This document shows positions 9,990 to 17,791 of a stretch of 64,000 bases of DNA, in pieces. Each line of letters opens with the position of its first letter. Within the stretch, counting starts at the first letter, position 1. Source of the stretch: Bacillus alkalicellulosilyticus. Lineage in GTDB: Bacteria; Bacillota; Bacilli; Bacillales; Bacillaceae_F. Below the pieces are notes generated by a model, which did no database searches, was not told where the DNA came from, and saw only the letters and a program-made list of their open reading frames with translations. The position numbers and the translations under genes were made by a program. The stretch lies in assembly GCF_002019795.1 (NCBI RefSeq), contig NZ_KV917381.1:450001-514000 (forward strand), written 5' to 3'.

Positions 9990-10180
9990 TTACGGACAGA
10001 GGGTCCCTTATTTTGCAGAAAATTACGTTTTTCAACTCGTAACGGACACACGGTACGCTATTTTTGGAAAAATACTAGATTTACTATGAAAACAAAGCAA
10101 ATAGAGGAACGAGAGTCCGTTAGAATGTGAAATGGTTGTTTTTGAGTCAAATAGAGGACTGTATGTCCGATAGCTACAGA
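9990..10180. repeat. Nested palindromic intergenic repeat, copy A
   Basis: Four related units built on GGACA-N-GGTCC-TATTT are arranged as two nested inverted pairs. The outer pair starts GGACAGAGGGTCCC and returns as the complement ending CTGTATGTCC. The inner pair starts AACGGACACACGG and returns as GAGAGTCCGTT. A related, shorter copy lies near 46886-47010. No coding content is seen, and the stretch fills most of the gap from 9981 to 10245. Confidence 0.65.
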
Positions 10181-10245
10181 AAAAAATTCCCTTTACACCA
10201 TATTTATGGTAAAAATAAGTAACTAGACCGAACAGGGGGATGTGT

Positions 10246-10767
10246 GTGAAAACTAATTATCTAATAGTCTATGCAACTATATTATTTTTCTTTTTAATTT
10301 TAATTCAATCTACCGTTTTTGCCAATTCATCTTGGCATTGGGTTACTGGAAGTCCAAAAGAGATGTTTCCGATTGCAATCGTCTCAACATTAGCATTTGA
10401 AACGATAGCTATTCTTTTATTTGCAAAAGTAGGCAGGGGCTTATGGATTTCAATTAAGGTCTTTGTCATTGTGGCAGTAGCAAATATTATCTCTTTTTTG
10501 GCTCCTTACGTTATTCGAGCTATAGAAATGAAGGGTCCTTGCGGAGAATACGCGTGGGAATGTGCTTTTGATAAAGGACCATATTATATTGTCCTATTCG
10601 GGTATTTATTTTTAACGTTAGTTATAGAAGTTCCAATCATTTATTACATTCTAAAAAAAGTAACCACCAATCCAAGAAAGCTCATTATCACACTGTTTGC
10701 TGTAAATGTAGTAACTACACTACTCGTTGCTGTGTTAGAAAGAAGCTTATATTTCGGACAGTGGTGA
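10246..10767 (+). CDS. Small multi-spanning membrane protein, unknown
   Basis: About 173 residues, not recognised. An N-terminal hydrophobic stretch (TILFFFLILIQSTVFA) could be a signal or first membrane segment. After it come SSWHWVTGSPKEMFP, an extracellular loop with two cysteines (MKGPCGEYAWECAFDKG) and about four more membrane segments. GTG 10246 has AGGGGG six bases upstream. The ATG at 10240 overlaps that site and is less likely. It stands alone between a repeat and a terminator. Confidence 0.7.
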   Translation: MKTNYLIVYATILFFFLILIQSTVFANSSWHWVTGSPKEMFPIAIVSTLAFETIAILLFAKVGRGLWISIKVFVIVAVANIISFLAPYVIRAIEMKGPCGEYAWECAFDKGPYYIVLFGYLFLTLVIEVPIIYYILKKVTTNPRKLIITLFAVNVVTTLLVAVLERSLYFGQW

Positions 10768-10823
10768 AGATGGGGACCTACACAAGTCAGTGGCGGGTTC
10801 GTTTATTGCTGGTTTAAAACCAT

Positions 10824-10859
10824 AAATCCCGTTGTGAAAGCTACTCACAACGGGATTTT
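10824..10859. terminator. Bidirectional terminator
   Basis: A 14-bp perfect stem (AAATCCCGTTGTGA with its complement) around AAGCTAC, with T/A runs on both sides. It lies between two convergent genes and can serve both. A sequence-related hairpin lies at 46266-46302. Confidence 0.8.
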
Positions 10860-10881
10860 ACAGGTTAGTGGCGATTATTTT

Positions 10882-11307
10882 CTATTGATATTCGTTATAA
10901 ATGTCATCAGCGTTTTTAAAGCGAATTTCTTCTGAATTTAAGGACCCCATCTTATCGCTACGATCTTCTCTGCCAAGGGGAAGGGTACCTTCGGGAACGA
11001 GGTCCTGGTTATCCTTAAATACTGTTTTTTGTCTCTTTTTTTCATTGTCTTCCATGGTGATATCACTCTTTTCATTCGGATAGACTCTAGCCTCTAGGTC
11101 TGCGCGAATCGATTCAATTATCTCATCAGAAAGATTGGCTGGAAGGGATGTACCGTTCTTGAAAATCCACATATTTACAAGTTCCAAATCACTTTTATTA
11201 AATGTGAGGCTGTATTGTTCATCTTCATACATGAGTTCAGCTGTTACATATTCCTCTACTCCAAAGTTTTCATCAACAATCATATTTGTAATGTCATATG
11301 TCTTCAT
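10882..11307 (-). CDS. Conserved-looking hypothetical protein, unknown
   Basis: 141 residues if read from the ATG at 11307, which has AAGGAG six bases upstream. An ATG five codons earlier overlaps that site. The N-terminal half (to about residue 75) looks folded, mixed alpha/beta and acidic. The C-terminal half is polar and charged, probably disordered, with TLPLGREDRSDKMGS. No family recognised. It is divergent from the coat-like genes that follow. Confidence 0.65.
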   Translation of the reverse strand: MKTYDITNMIVDENFGVEEYVTAELMYEDEQYSLTFNKSDLELVNMWIFKNGTSLPANLSDEIIESIRADLEARVYPNEKSDITMEDNEKKRQKTVFKDNQDLVPEGTLPLGREDRSDKMGSLNSEEIRFKNADDIYNEYQ

Positions 11308-11406
11308 TATTCTCTCCTTCATTCAAGCTCTTTTTTATATCTTCTTAAAGAATATCTTTCCCAACAAAAACAAAAACTACTATTGATAAAAGAAGGGGGA
11401 ATTAAG

Positions 11407-11622
11407 GTGAAAAGTAGTCAATATGGGGTTCATGAAATCACGGACATGCGTGAGTTGATTAATTTTAAAATTGCTTGTTTAACGGAAGCAAAAGACCGAC
11501 TTGAAAAAGTTGAAAATCTCGAGTTGAAAGCTTTGGTCCAGCATAATATTGCAACAAGTACAGTTGCGATCGGTCAAATGAGGGACATATTAAGTACGGC
11601 ATCAACACAGATGGAACAATAA
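11407..11622 (+). CDS. Small helical protein paired with CotF-like gene (copy 1)
   Basis: 71 residues from GTG 11407, which has AAGGGGG at proper spacing. The upstream part of the open frame overlaps the divergent gene's leader and is not used. Its sequence YGVHEITDMRELINFKIACLTEAK aligns with the 11939 product (LGVHEVLEIHELMTFKSLCLTKS). Small partners of this kind accompany CotF-like genes in B. subtilis (yra region). Role in the spore coat is inferred from context. Confidence 0.75.
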   Translation: MKSSQYGVHEITDMRELINFKIACLTEAKDRLEKVENLELKALVQHNIATSTVAIGQMRDILSTASTQMEQ

Positions 11623-11635
11623 GGAGGCTAGCAGA

Positions 11636-11917
11636 ATGGAATCAAAAGAATTAAGTTTTGAGGACCATGTCATAGCAACGGATATGTTGTTTGAAACAAA
11701 AGCATCGATAAAAGACCTTGCGACAGCAATTACCGAATCTACTTCAGCAGAAGTACATACGTTTTTAGCGAAAGAATTACGTGGGGCAATTGCTCAGCAT
11801 GAAAAAGTATATGGATTTCTTCAAGACCGAGGAAGATATGATGCTTATAACGTCCCACAACAGCTCCAAAAAGACGTTGAGTATGCAAATCAAGCCTTAG
11901 GTACAAATAACCTATAA
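11636..11917 (+). CDS. CotF-family spore coat protein (copy 1)
   Basis: 93 residues. ESKELSFEDHVIATDMLFETKASIKDLATAITESTS is the typical opening of the CotF / spore coat protein F-like family, a helical bundle found in the coat. It lies 13 bases after its small partner, with AAGGAGG upstream. It is paralogous to the gene at 12137 (shared VIATDML, AITES, long second helix). Confidence 0.85.
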   Translation: MESKELSFEDHVIATDMLFETKASIKDLATAITESTSAEVHTFLAKELRGAIAQHEKVYGFLQDRGRYDAYNVPQQLQKDVEYANQALGTNNL

Positions 11918-11938
11918 GAAAAACGAGGTGAATGAATA

Positions 11939-12124
11939 GTGGACAAGCTTGGTGTACATGAAGTATTAGAAATTCATGAGCTTATGACATTTAAGAGCTT
12001 ATGTTTAACGAAGTCAACAATGATGCAAGGTTTAGTCACGGACCAAAAATTAAAAGACATCATGCAACAGGATGTCACGATGTCATCGAAACAACTAGAA
12101 GAGTTAAAAACTCATTTATCATAA
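11939..12124 (+). CDS. Small helical protein paired with CotF-like gene (copy 2)
   Basis: 61 residues from a GTG with GAGGTG upstream. Paralogue of the 11407 product through VHE(V/I)-x-E/D-x(H/R)EL-x-(T/N)FK-x-xCLT. It is followed 12 bases later by the second CotF-like gene. Probably made during sporulation, by analogy with the CotF partners. Confidence 0.75.
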   Translation: MDKLGVHEVLEIHELMTFKSLCLTKSTMMQGLVTDQKLKDIMQQDVTMSSKQLEELKTHLS

Positions 12125-12136
12125 GAGGTGAAATGA

Positions 12137-12436
12137 ATGAACACATTAATGGAAAAGGTAACCGGGCTAGCGCCGATGACAGACCAAGTCATCGCTACAG
12201 ATATGCTAATTGCCGCCAAATCAGGAATTAAAAATTATGCTTTCGCGATTACGGAATCAGCAACCCCTGAAGTGAGACAAACATTAAGCCGTCACCTAGA
12301 GGAAGCAATTGAATTCCACCAACAAATATCTAAATACATGATAGAAAAAGGATATTACATGCCTCATGATACAAAGGCGCAAAATCAAATCGATATGAAA
12401 ACAGCGGAAACGGCATTGCAGTTAGCGAAGAACTAG
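12137..12436 (+). CDS. CotF-family spore coat protein (copy 2)
   Basis: 99 residues. PMTDQVIATDMLIAAKSGIKNYAFAITESATPEVRQTLSRHLEEAIEFHQQISKYM carries the CotF family pattern, including the HQ-x-I-x-x-YM helix and a C-terminal GYYMPHD. Second half of a tandem duplication of a small-partner/CotF unit. AGAGGTG precedes the ATG. Confidence 0.85.
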   Translation: MNTLMEKVTGLAPMTDQVIATDMLIAAKSGIKNYAFAITESATPEVRQTLSRHLEEAIEFHQQISKYMIEKGYYMPHDTKAQNQIDMKTAETALQLAKN

Positions 12437-12441
12437 AAAAA

Positions 12442-12680
12442 CTAGAGGGTAAGACAAAAGGTAAAATAAGTGGGCACTGTAAAAGTAAAAAAACCGAACT
12501 TTTTCAGTGCTCTTTATTTTGGTTGCAATGACTCCACCAGTTGCCCGCCTGCACGAGAAACCCACTCGTAGCAAGCTTTAAAAGATGCAACGGTTACGCA
12601 CATTGCTTAGAGGGCACTGTAAAAGTTAAAAAAACCGAACTTTTTCAGTGCCCTCTAGAAACCAACCTTATGTCTCACCT
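12442..12680. repeat. Nested palindromic insertion after the coat genes
   Basis: The gap 12437-12766 holds two near-identical palindromes. Copy 1 is at 12472-12512. Copy 2, at 12609-12656, has 19-bp arms starting AGAGGGCACTGTAAAAG around a 10-base loop. They flank about 100 bases without coding sense. The whole sits between AGGGTAAGACAAAAGGT (about 12446) and its near-complement ACCTTATGTCTCACC (about 12664), the arms of a hairpin type found intact at 46191. This looks like an insertion into such a hairpin. The GGGCACTG ends could be IS-type termini, unproven. Confidence 0.6.
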
Positions 12681-12766
12681 TGTTTATGCTTTATGGTGTA
12701 TCGTAACTTTACCCACATCGTTTAATACCGATTGAAGTTGTAAACAATGGTATTGAGGTGAGTAAT

Positions 12767-13057
12767 ATGAAGATAATATTGATTTTGGGCAGTGTTGTTA
12801 TACCTGCATTAATGGTCATCATATACATAAAATGGAACAAATTTGGTGTTGTTTTCGATAGTGCAGCCATCTTGGCTACACTTGTTTTTGGTAATATATC
12901 AGCGGTGGCTATCCACCAAATTCTTGTTGATAATACGGTCTTTATGACGAATATTCATGCTCTTTTTTTGAATCCGCTTTTCTTGTTGACAGGAGCTTAT
13001 TTAGGAGTGTACTTGCTATATAGGTTAACTTTGCGTACCTTTTTGCAAACTGAATGA
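12767..13057 (+). CDS. Small membrane protein, unknown
   Basis: 96 residues from ATG 12767, which has GAGGTG about six bases upstream (GTG 12758 overlaps it). Three hydrophobic segments: about 2-22, 31-55 and 70-90. The loop FGNISAVAIHQILVDNTVFMTNIHALF is conserved-looking, but I do not recognise the family. Convergent with cydB, 13 bases apart. Confidence 0.65.
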   Translation: MKIILILGSVVIPALMVIIYIKWNKFGVVFDSAAILATLVFGNISAVAIHQILVDNTVFMTNIHALFLNPLFLLTGAYLGVYLLYRLTLRTFLQTE

Positions 13058-13070
13058 GGGACCGAACCCA

Positions 13071-14111
13071 TTACTTTTGTGCTTGTTTTTCAGCTTGTAA
13101 ATATCGTTTGTCCTTCATAAAAAGGCGCCAGAATAAGAAAAACGCAGGGATAAGGATCGCCATTCCAATTCCGTACCCAATTAATAACGACCTAAACATC
13201 GCTTCATTCGTAAAAGCTTCATATATCGTTAAATCAGGGTATAGCAAGTAAGGCATATGAGCAGAACCATATGCAAAGCTTGCAAGACCAAATTGAATGA
13301 CAATGGCAAGGACGGCAACACGAGGCTGTCCGATTTTGACTTTCTTTGATGGCCAAAAAAGAGCGCTGTATCCTATGCCAAAAGCGAGTAACGAAAATGC
13401 GAACAACTCCCACTCTCTCGCCATATTTTCAACCATCCATGGTGCTTCTGGAATGAGTGTAAAGGTAGCAGCAACAGCAAATGCCAAAGTAATCGGACCT
13501 AAAATAATTGCGTTTCTTCGATAGACAAGATATGTCGACTCAGATTTTGCTTCTCGTGCATAATCACTTAAAAGCAAAGCGGACAAAAACAACTCCGTAC
13601 TTAAACCAAAGCCTAAATGCATATAAAATGTAGAAGAAGCCAGTGCTTCATTAAATAAAATATATTGTGTATCTCCGACGGTTTCAACAAAACCACCGAT
13701 GGCGATCGGGAGCATGCTGACCAATAAAGCGGGAATGAGTAAGCCGGTCACTCCTGAAATGATAGTTAACGTTCTCGTATACTTTTGTACCGTATAGGAA
13801 TAGACCATAAAAGCGCTTCGAATAATTAAAAGCATCAGTACAAAGCTTACAGGGACAAGCATAATCGTACCAAGTGAAAAAGCAGCACGTGGGAAAAAAG
13901 TGACAAGCGCAACGACTAACAATACTAAAAAAACATTGGTTACTTCCCACGATGGAGACAAATACCGATTGGCAATGCTAGCTGCGTTCGTATCGGTTCT
14001 CCCGTAGTAAAACATCGACCAAAATCCCGCGCCGAAGTCAACTGAGCCTGCAATAGAATAGACAAAAAGAAACAGCCATATGATAGTAATGGCAATATAA
14101 ACATCAGACAA
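13071..14111 (-). CDS. cydB: Cytochrome bd-type quinol oxidase subunit II (CydB/YthB-like)
   Basis: Membrane subunit of a bd-family terminal oxidase, 346 residues with 8-9 membrane segments. It opens DVYIAITIIWLFLFVYSIAGSVDFGAGFWSMFY, the family's GxxDFGxG start. It is 18 bases downstream of subunit I on the same strand. The sequence resembles the YthB / cyanide-insensitive branch more than classical CydB, judging by its partner. No cydCD or cydX-like gene follows. Confidence 0.9.
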   Translation of the reverse strand: MSDVYIAITIIWLFLFVYSIAGSVDFGAGFWSMFYYGRTDTNAASIANRYLSPSWEVTNVFLVLLVVALVTFFPRAAFSLGTIMLVPVSFVLMLLIIRSAFMVYSYTVQKYTRTLTIISGVTGLLIPALLVSMLPIAIGGFVETVGDTQYILFNEALASSTFYMHLGFGLSTELFLSALLLSDYAREAKSESTYLVYRRNAIILGPITLAFAVAATFTLIPEAPWMVENMAREWELFAFSLLAFGIGYSALFWPSKKVKIGQPRVAVLAIVIQFGLASFAYGSAHMPYLLYPDLTIYEAFTNEAMFRSLLIGYGIGMAILIPAFFLFWRLFMKDKRYLQAEKQAQK

Positions 14112-14129
14112 TAGAGTTCCCCCCCGATT

Positions 14130-15470
14130 TTATGTTGACGTAGTGTGCAGTTCTTTTGCGACCGGATTTCTTCTAAAATAAAAACGAACCACTAAAAAGG
14201 TAAGAACTAGTAAAATGATATATAAGATAATAAATAGCACAAAGAGTGTCCCGACATTTCCTGATTGGGTAGCGGCTTCTGAGGTAAGTTGGATGCCGTA
14301 TATCGTCCAAGGTTGACGACCGGTACAGCTAAAGATCCAACCCGTTTCAATCCCAATCATAGCTAATGGGCCAGTTGCAACAATAGGAACTAGCAACCAT
14401 GTAGGCCAAGGGTTGCCTTTTCGGCGAACGAAAACGAAAAAATAGGCTAAAGCTAAAAACGAAATTCCAATTAGCGCAGTACCGATAAAGACCATAATGT
14501 TAAACAGTGTATGAACAAATAACGGAGGCCACTCTTCTCTTGGGTACTCATTTAAACCGAGGACAACACCATCGGTTGATCCGGTTGCTAGCCAGCTCAA
14601 CATCCCGGGTATCTCGATGCCACCGACGACACGATTAGCTTCGGGATCAGGAGTCCCAAAAATAGCAAGTGGTGCATTCGATTGTGTCTCAAACAATCCT
14701 TCAGCGGCAGCTAATTTGACAGGAATGTGCTCATGAAGCATTACCGCCGTATCATGCCCATTGACAGAAGTGTAGAATGAGAAGACAGCTCCTACTAGTA
14801 ATGAAAGAACCAAGCCTTTGCGATGATAGGATTTTTCTCTATCAGATAATCCCCCTTGTAATAAACGGAAGGCGGCAATCGCAGCTATAACAAAAGCACC
14901 TGTTAAATAAGCGCTCCCTAAAACGTGAAGCGCAGTGACATAGACACTAGGATTAAAGACGGCTTCCCACGGACGAACGTTGACAATTTCTCCACCGATG
15001 ATATCAAAGCCGCGTGGGGTGTTCATCCAAGCATGTGCATCTGTAATAAGAACAGCAGAAGCAGTTGCACCAAGTGAAACAAAGAAGACACTTATAATCC
15101 GCATGATACTTGATAGTCTATCGGCAGCATACACATAAATAGACATAAAAACAGCTTCTAAAAAGAAAGCAAAAATCTCAACTTGAAAGGGAAGGGCAAT
15201 GACCTGACCGACAATTTCCATATAGCCTGGCCACAAAAGAGAAAGCATAACACCGACTATTGTTCCGGATGGAATAGCAACACCAAGAAGGATCGCAAAT
15301 CCTTTTGTCCATCGCTTCGCCATTGTACCAAAATCTTGATCCTTAGTAATTGCTCGTACAACTTCTGCGATGAAAATCATTAAGGTCACTCCAACCCCTA
15401 ATGTCGCAAAAATAATATGAAATGCCATAGATGAACCAAAAAGCATACGTGAGAGTAAAACGTTATCCAT
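14130..15470 (-). CDS. cydA: Cytochrome bd-type quinol oxidase subunit I (CydA/YthA-like)
   Basis: Haem-bearing subunit that oxidises quinol and reduces O2. 446 residues, shorter than E. coli CydA (about 520), so the quinol loop is short. Candidate haem ligands are H18 (MAFHIIFATLGVG) and H182 (TALHVLGSAYL). E98 and E105 in QVEIFAFFLEAVF match the conserved acidic pair. The GRQPW motif is present. The N-terminus resembles the YthA/CIO group. AAGGA precedes the ATG. I saw no Rex box in the upstream region. Confidence 0.92.
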   Translation of the reverse strand: MDNVLLSRMLFGSSMAFHIIFATLGVGVTLMIFIAEVVRAITKDQDFGTMAKRWTKGFAILLGVAIPSGTIVGVMLSLLWPGYMEIVGQVIALPFQVEIFAFFLEAVFMSIYVYAADRLSSIMRIISVFFVSLGATASAVLITDAHAWMNTPRGFDIIGGEIVNVRPWEAVFNPSVYVTALHVLGSAYLTGAFVIAAIAAFRLLQGGLSDREKSYHRKGLVLSLLVGAVFSFYTSVNGHDTAVMLHEHIPVKLAAAEGLFETQSNAPLAIFGTPDPEANRVVGGIEIPGMLSWLATGSTDGVVLGLNEYPREEWPPLFVHTLFNIMVFIGTALIGISFLALAYFFVFVRRKGNPWPTWLLVPIVATGPLAMIGIETGWIFSCTGRQPWTIYGIQLTSEAATQSGNVGTLFVLFIILYIILLVLTFLVVRFYFRRNPVAKELHTTST

Positions 15471-15611
15471 CGTTTTCGTCCTTTCAAGCTAATTTCAAAT
15501 CTCTGCCATTACTATTTGTTATTATTTTCAAATCTATTCCAAATTCAACTAGATTTATATTCGATAAGGCATGATACAATAGGAGGATAACAAAAAGGAG
15601 GAGTGGTTATA

Positions 15612-16526
15612 TTGAGAGAAATTGAAGAAGCGATTTTACAACTAAAAAATCGCAAAGATAGTTTTCAGTGTCACACTCCATATCAACAGGATTCCGCGAT
15701 CGCAACCTACTTGAATTATTACCAACTTCCGACGGAGGTATCGTATTATTTTGGTCGATTTAATGGTAAAAAAGATGAGGTCAATGTCCAAGCGTTTGAA
15801 CCAAAGGATTCTATTAAAGCAACGATTTTACTCGTACACGGGTATTACGATCATACCGGATGTTTGCGCCATCTCATTCGTTTTTTAATAGAAGAAAAGT
15901 ATCGAGTCGTTTCCGTTGATTTGCAGGGTCATGGATTATCAGCAGGAACCCCATATCATATTCATGACTTTAACGCATATAGTCAAATGGTTAGTGAATT
16001 AACAGAATTCATTCAAGCACAATGGAAGACAACTCTTCATGTAATTGCTCATAGTACTGGAGGAGCGGCAGTCATTACGAGTTTACTTGAACGGAGAATA
16101 CATGTAGAAAAAGTAATATTGCTAGCACCGCTTGTTCGTTCAGCTCATTGGTTCTCAACATTGATAGGTTATTATACAGGCTCGCTTTTTGTAAGAAACA
16201 TAAAAAGAAAACTCAGAGAATATAACGGATATAGTCGAAAGGAAGATCCATTACAGTACACAACTTTTCCTGTGAGTTGGCTACAAGCCATGATTCGCTG
16301 GAATCATTCGATTCAAAAATCAAAAATAAATGATAAAGAAATTGCCATTATTCAAGGGGAGCGAGATACAACCGTTGATTGGCGTTATAATTGTAGATTT
16401 TTAAGCAGAAGATTCCCGAATAGCAGAGTTCGTTTTATCGAGCAAGGCAGACATCAACTAGTAAACGAATCAGATGACATTCGAAGCGATGTTCTTACAC
16501 AAATTAAACAAGAACTAGATTTTTAG
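15612..16526 (+). CDS. Alpha/beta hydrolase, monoacylglycerol-lipase-like
   Basis: 304 residues read from the TTG at 15612, which has GGAGG ten bases upstream. The GTG at 15603 overlaps that site. Serine-hydrolase pattern: oxyanion region LLVHGYYDH (about 74-81), nucleophile elbow AHSTGG (S148), probable acid D252 (GERDTTVD) and H281 (GRHQLV). The SVDLQGHGLSAG segment is typical of monoacylglycerol and lysophospholipases. No signal peptide. The neighbouring SCP2 gene with a FadR-like operator hints at lipid turnover, but the substrate is inferred. Confidence 0.82.
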   Translation: MREIEEAILQLKNRKDSFQCHTPYQQDSAIATYLNYYQLPTEVSYYFGRFNGKKDEVNVQAFEPKDSIKATILLVHGYYDHTGCLRHLIRFLIEEKYRVVSVDLQGHGLSAGTPYHIHDFNAYSQMVSELTEFIQAQWKTTLHVIAHSTGGAAVITSLLERRIHVEKVILLAPLVRSAHWFSTLIGYYTGSLFVRNIKRKLREYNGYSRKEDPLQYTTFPVSWLQAMIRWNHSIQKSKINDKEIAIIQGERDTTVDWRYNCRFLSRRFPNSRVRFIEQGRHQLVNESDDIRSDVLTQIKQELDF

Positions 16527-16559
16527 TTAGAAATAACCCAAAACAAGAAGCATTTGTAG

Positions 16560-16582
16560 TATAATGAATGAGCATTCATTCT
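16560..16582 (+). promoter_or_regulatory. FadR-like operator overlapping a -10 element, upstream of the SCP2 gene
   Basis: TATAAT (16560-16565) runs into TGAATGAGCATTCATTCT (16565-16582). The latter matches 15 of 18 positions of the known Bacillus FadR consensus TGAATGAMTANTCATTCA. Its place at the start site fits repression relieved by long-chain acyl-CoA. The -35 region is weak. Confidence 0.55.
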
Positions 16583-16602
16583 TTTTTTGAGGAGGAACGT
16601 TT

Positions 16603-16932
16603 ATGGCAGTGAGGGAAGCACTTGAACAAGTTAAACAAAAGATGAACGATGATCCAAAAGGTATTGAAGGAGTTTCTAAAACCTATCAATTTGATTTATC
16701 AGGGGAAGAGGAAGGTACCATCCAAATCACTTTTAAAGAGGGTACTGTTGATTTTTTCGATGAAATTAAAGAAGAACCAGTTTGTACATTATCATTATCT
16801 GACGAAAACTTTTTAAAGCTTATTAATGGAGGCTTAAATCCGACAATGGCGTTTATGAGTGGAAAGCTTAAAATAAAAGGAGAGCTAGGACATGCACTCA
16901 AACTTCAGTCGATACTGAGCAAGTATCAATAA
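16603..16932 (+). CDS. SCP2 sterol-carrier-type lipid-binding protein
   Basis: 109 residues, a single SCP2 domain. EGVSKTYQFDLSGEEEGTIQITFKEG is followed by CTLSLSDENFLKLINGGLNPTMAFMSGKLKIKGELGHALKLQSIL, the family's characteristic second half. These small cytosolic proteins bind fatty acids or acyl-CoA. The FadR-like box in its promoter supports a link to fatty-acid metabolism. GGAGGA precedes the ATG. Confidence 0.87.
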   Translation: MAVREALEQVKQKMNDDPKGIEGVSKTYQFDLSGEEEGTIQITFKEGTVDFFDEIKEEPVCTLSLSDENFLKLINGGLNPTMAFMSGKLKIKGELGHALKLQSILSKYQ

Positions 16933-16934
16933 CA

Positions 16935-16970
16935 GTGAGACAAAAGGTTGTACTGAACCTTTTGTCCCAC
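16935..16970 (+). terminator. Hairpin of the GAGACAAAAGG family
   Basis: GTGAGACAAAAGGTT pairs with AACCTTTTGTCCCAC (one mismatch) around six bases, just after the SCP2 gene. The T-run is poor (CCTCTTTG). Related hairpins lie at 43867, 46191 and 57972, and an interrupted one at 12442-12680. Confidence 0.6.
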
Positions 16971-17007
16971 CCTCTTTGCACTTAGATGCAAAAACAGTGA
17001 ATGTATG

Positions 17008-17166
17008 TTAATGATTAACCTTCTTCGTTTGAGATTTTAATTTGTTAGCTTGTCTTTCTTCAATCCGTTGTTCTATAAGTTTCATCGCTTCATCGTCTTG
17101 TAGCAATTGCTTTTTGTTTTCTAATACAAGTTCCTTAAAAGAAAGGGAATGTTTTCTCATTTGCAT
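17008..17166 (-). CDS. Small basic helical protein, FbpB-like
   Basis: A 50-52 residue frame below usual size cut-offs: MRKHSLSFKELVLENKKQ, then a stretch with EQRIEERQANKLK and a basic tail ending KKVNH. The pattern (S-F-x-E-L-V-x-x-N-K-x-x-L ... E-x-R-I-E-E-R) resembles the Fur-regulated basic protein B family of Bacillus. Start is ATG 17166 or ATG 17160; AAAAGG lies 4 or 10 bases upstream. No Fur box is visible, so iron control is not shown here. Confidence 0.6.
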   Translation of the reverse strand: MQMRKHSLSFKELVLENKKQLLQDDEAMKLIEQRIEERQANKLKSQTKKVNH

Positions 17167-17349
17167 CAGACCTTTTTTATAAATTTTATTCTATACTGTC
17201 ATTTTACACGTTGTTTATAGTACTAAGTAGAATAAATTGTTACAATTTTTTGAAAACTAAAAATTTAACAGAAGTTGATTAGACTAAAGTCTTTTATTGT
17301 GGCATAAGATCTATGGTGAAGAAAAATGACGGTAAGAAGGTGACGTGGA

Positions 17350-17790
17350 ATGCTCCCATATCAGCCTAGAGGATTAAAATATTTTTTGCGAACGAAAGAA
17401 GAAATGAAACAAACCATTGAAACGATTATGAAAAGAGAAAGCACGGACATCATTACTCTTGATTTTTTAATGGTCATTGCACCAACAGAGCAAGCTCAAA
17501 AAGTACTAAAGCATGTTTTAAGGGTCAGGTCACAAACAAATGAACAATTAAAGCAGTTATATTATGAAATAACAGGTGAGATTCTTGGGGTAGATCAAGA
17601 AACATTTAATCGTCCAGATGATTTTACAAGCGGCATCCAAGAACAAATTGAGTTGCAAAACATTCGCGTCAGACGTCTAGAAAACCTTCACCAACAATCG
17701 ATTTCAGCTCAAATTGGTCAACAAAGAGTGTCATATGTAATGTACGAAGAAAAACGAATATTGGGCAGACTAAAATTTTTGGTTGAGTAA
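17350..17790 (+). CDS. Helical protein, possibly ferritin-like without metal ligands
   Basis: 146 residues. TLDFLMVIAPTEQAQKVLKHVLRVRSQTNEQLKQLYYEITGE resembles the second half of ferritin-like domain proteins of Bacillus (xxLAP-tee-k-vI-x-I-xx-DE-xxH-xxxF-xx-Y-xx-TG). The Glu/His metal ligands are replaced (R-SQTNEQ). The C-terminal part is polar and ends EEKRILGRLKFLVE. Function unknown; the ferritin-like call is tentative. The ATG follows GGTGACGTGGA with no strong ribosome site. Confidence 0.55.
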   Translation: MLPYQPRGLKYFLRTKEEMKQTIETIMKRESTDIITLDFLMVIAPTEQAQKVLKHVLRVRSQTNEQLKQLYYEITGEILGVDQETFNRPDDFTSGIQEQIELQNIRVRRLENLHQQSISAQIGQQRVSYVMYEEKRILGRLKFLVE

Positions 17791-17791
17791 G

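Noticed and set aside
12541-12735. 64-codon plus-strand frame
   Set aside because: It runs through the palindromic insertion and reads as low-quality sequence without a ribosome site.
15471-15600. Rex operator upstream of the bd oxidase genes
   Set aside because: No TTGTGAA-N4-TTCACAA-like sequence found in the gap.
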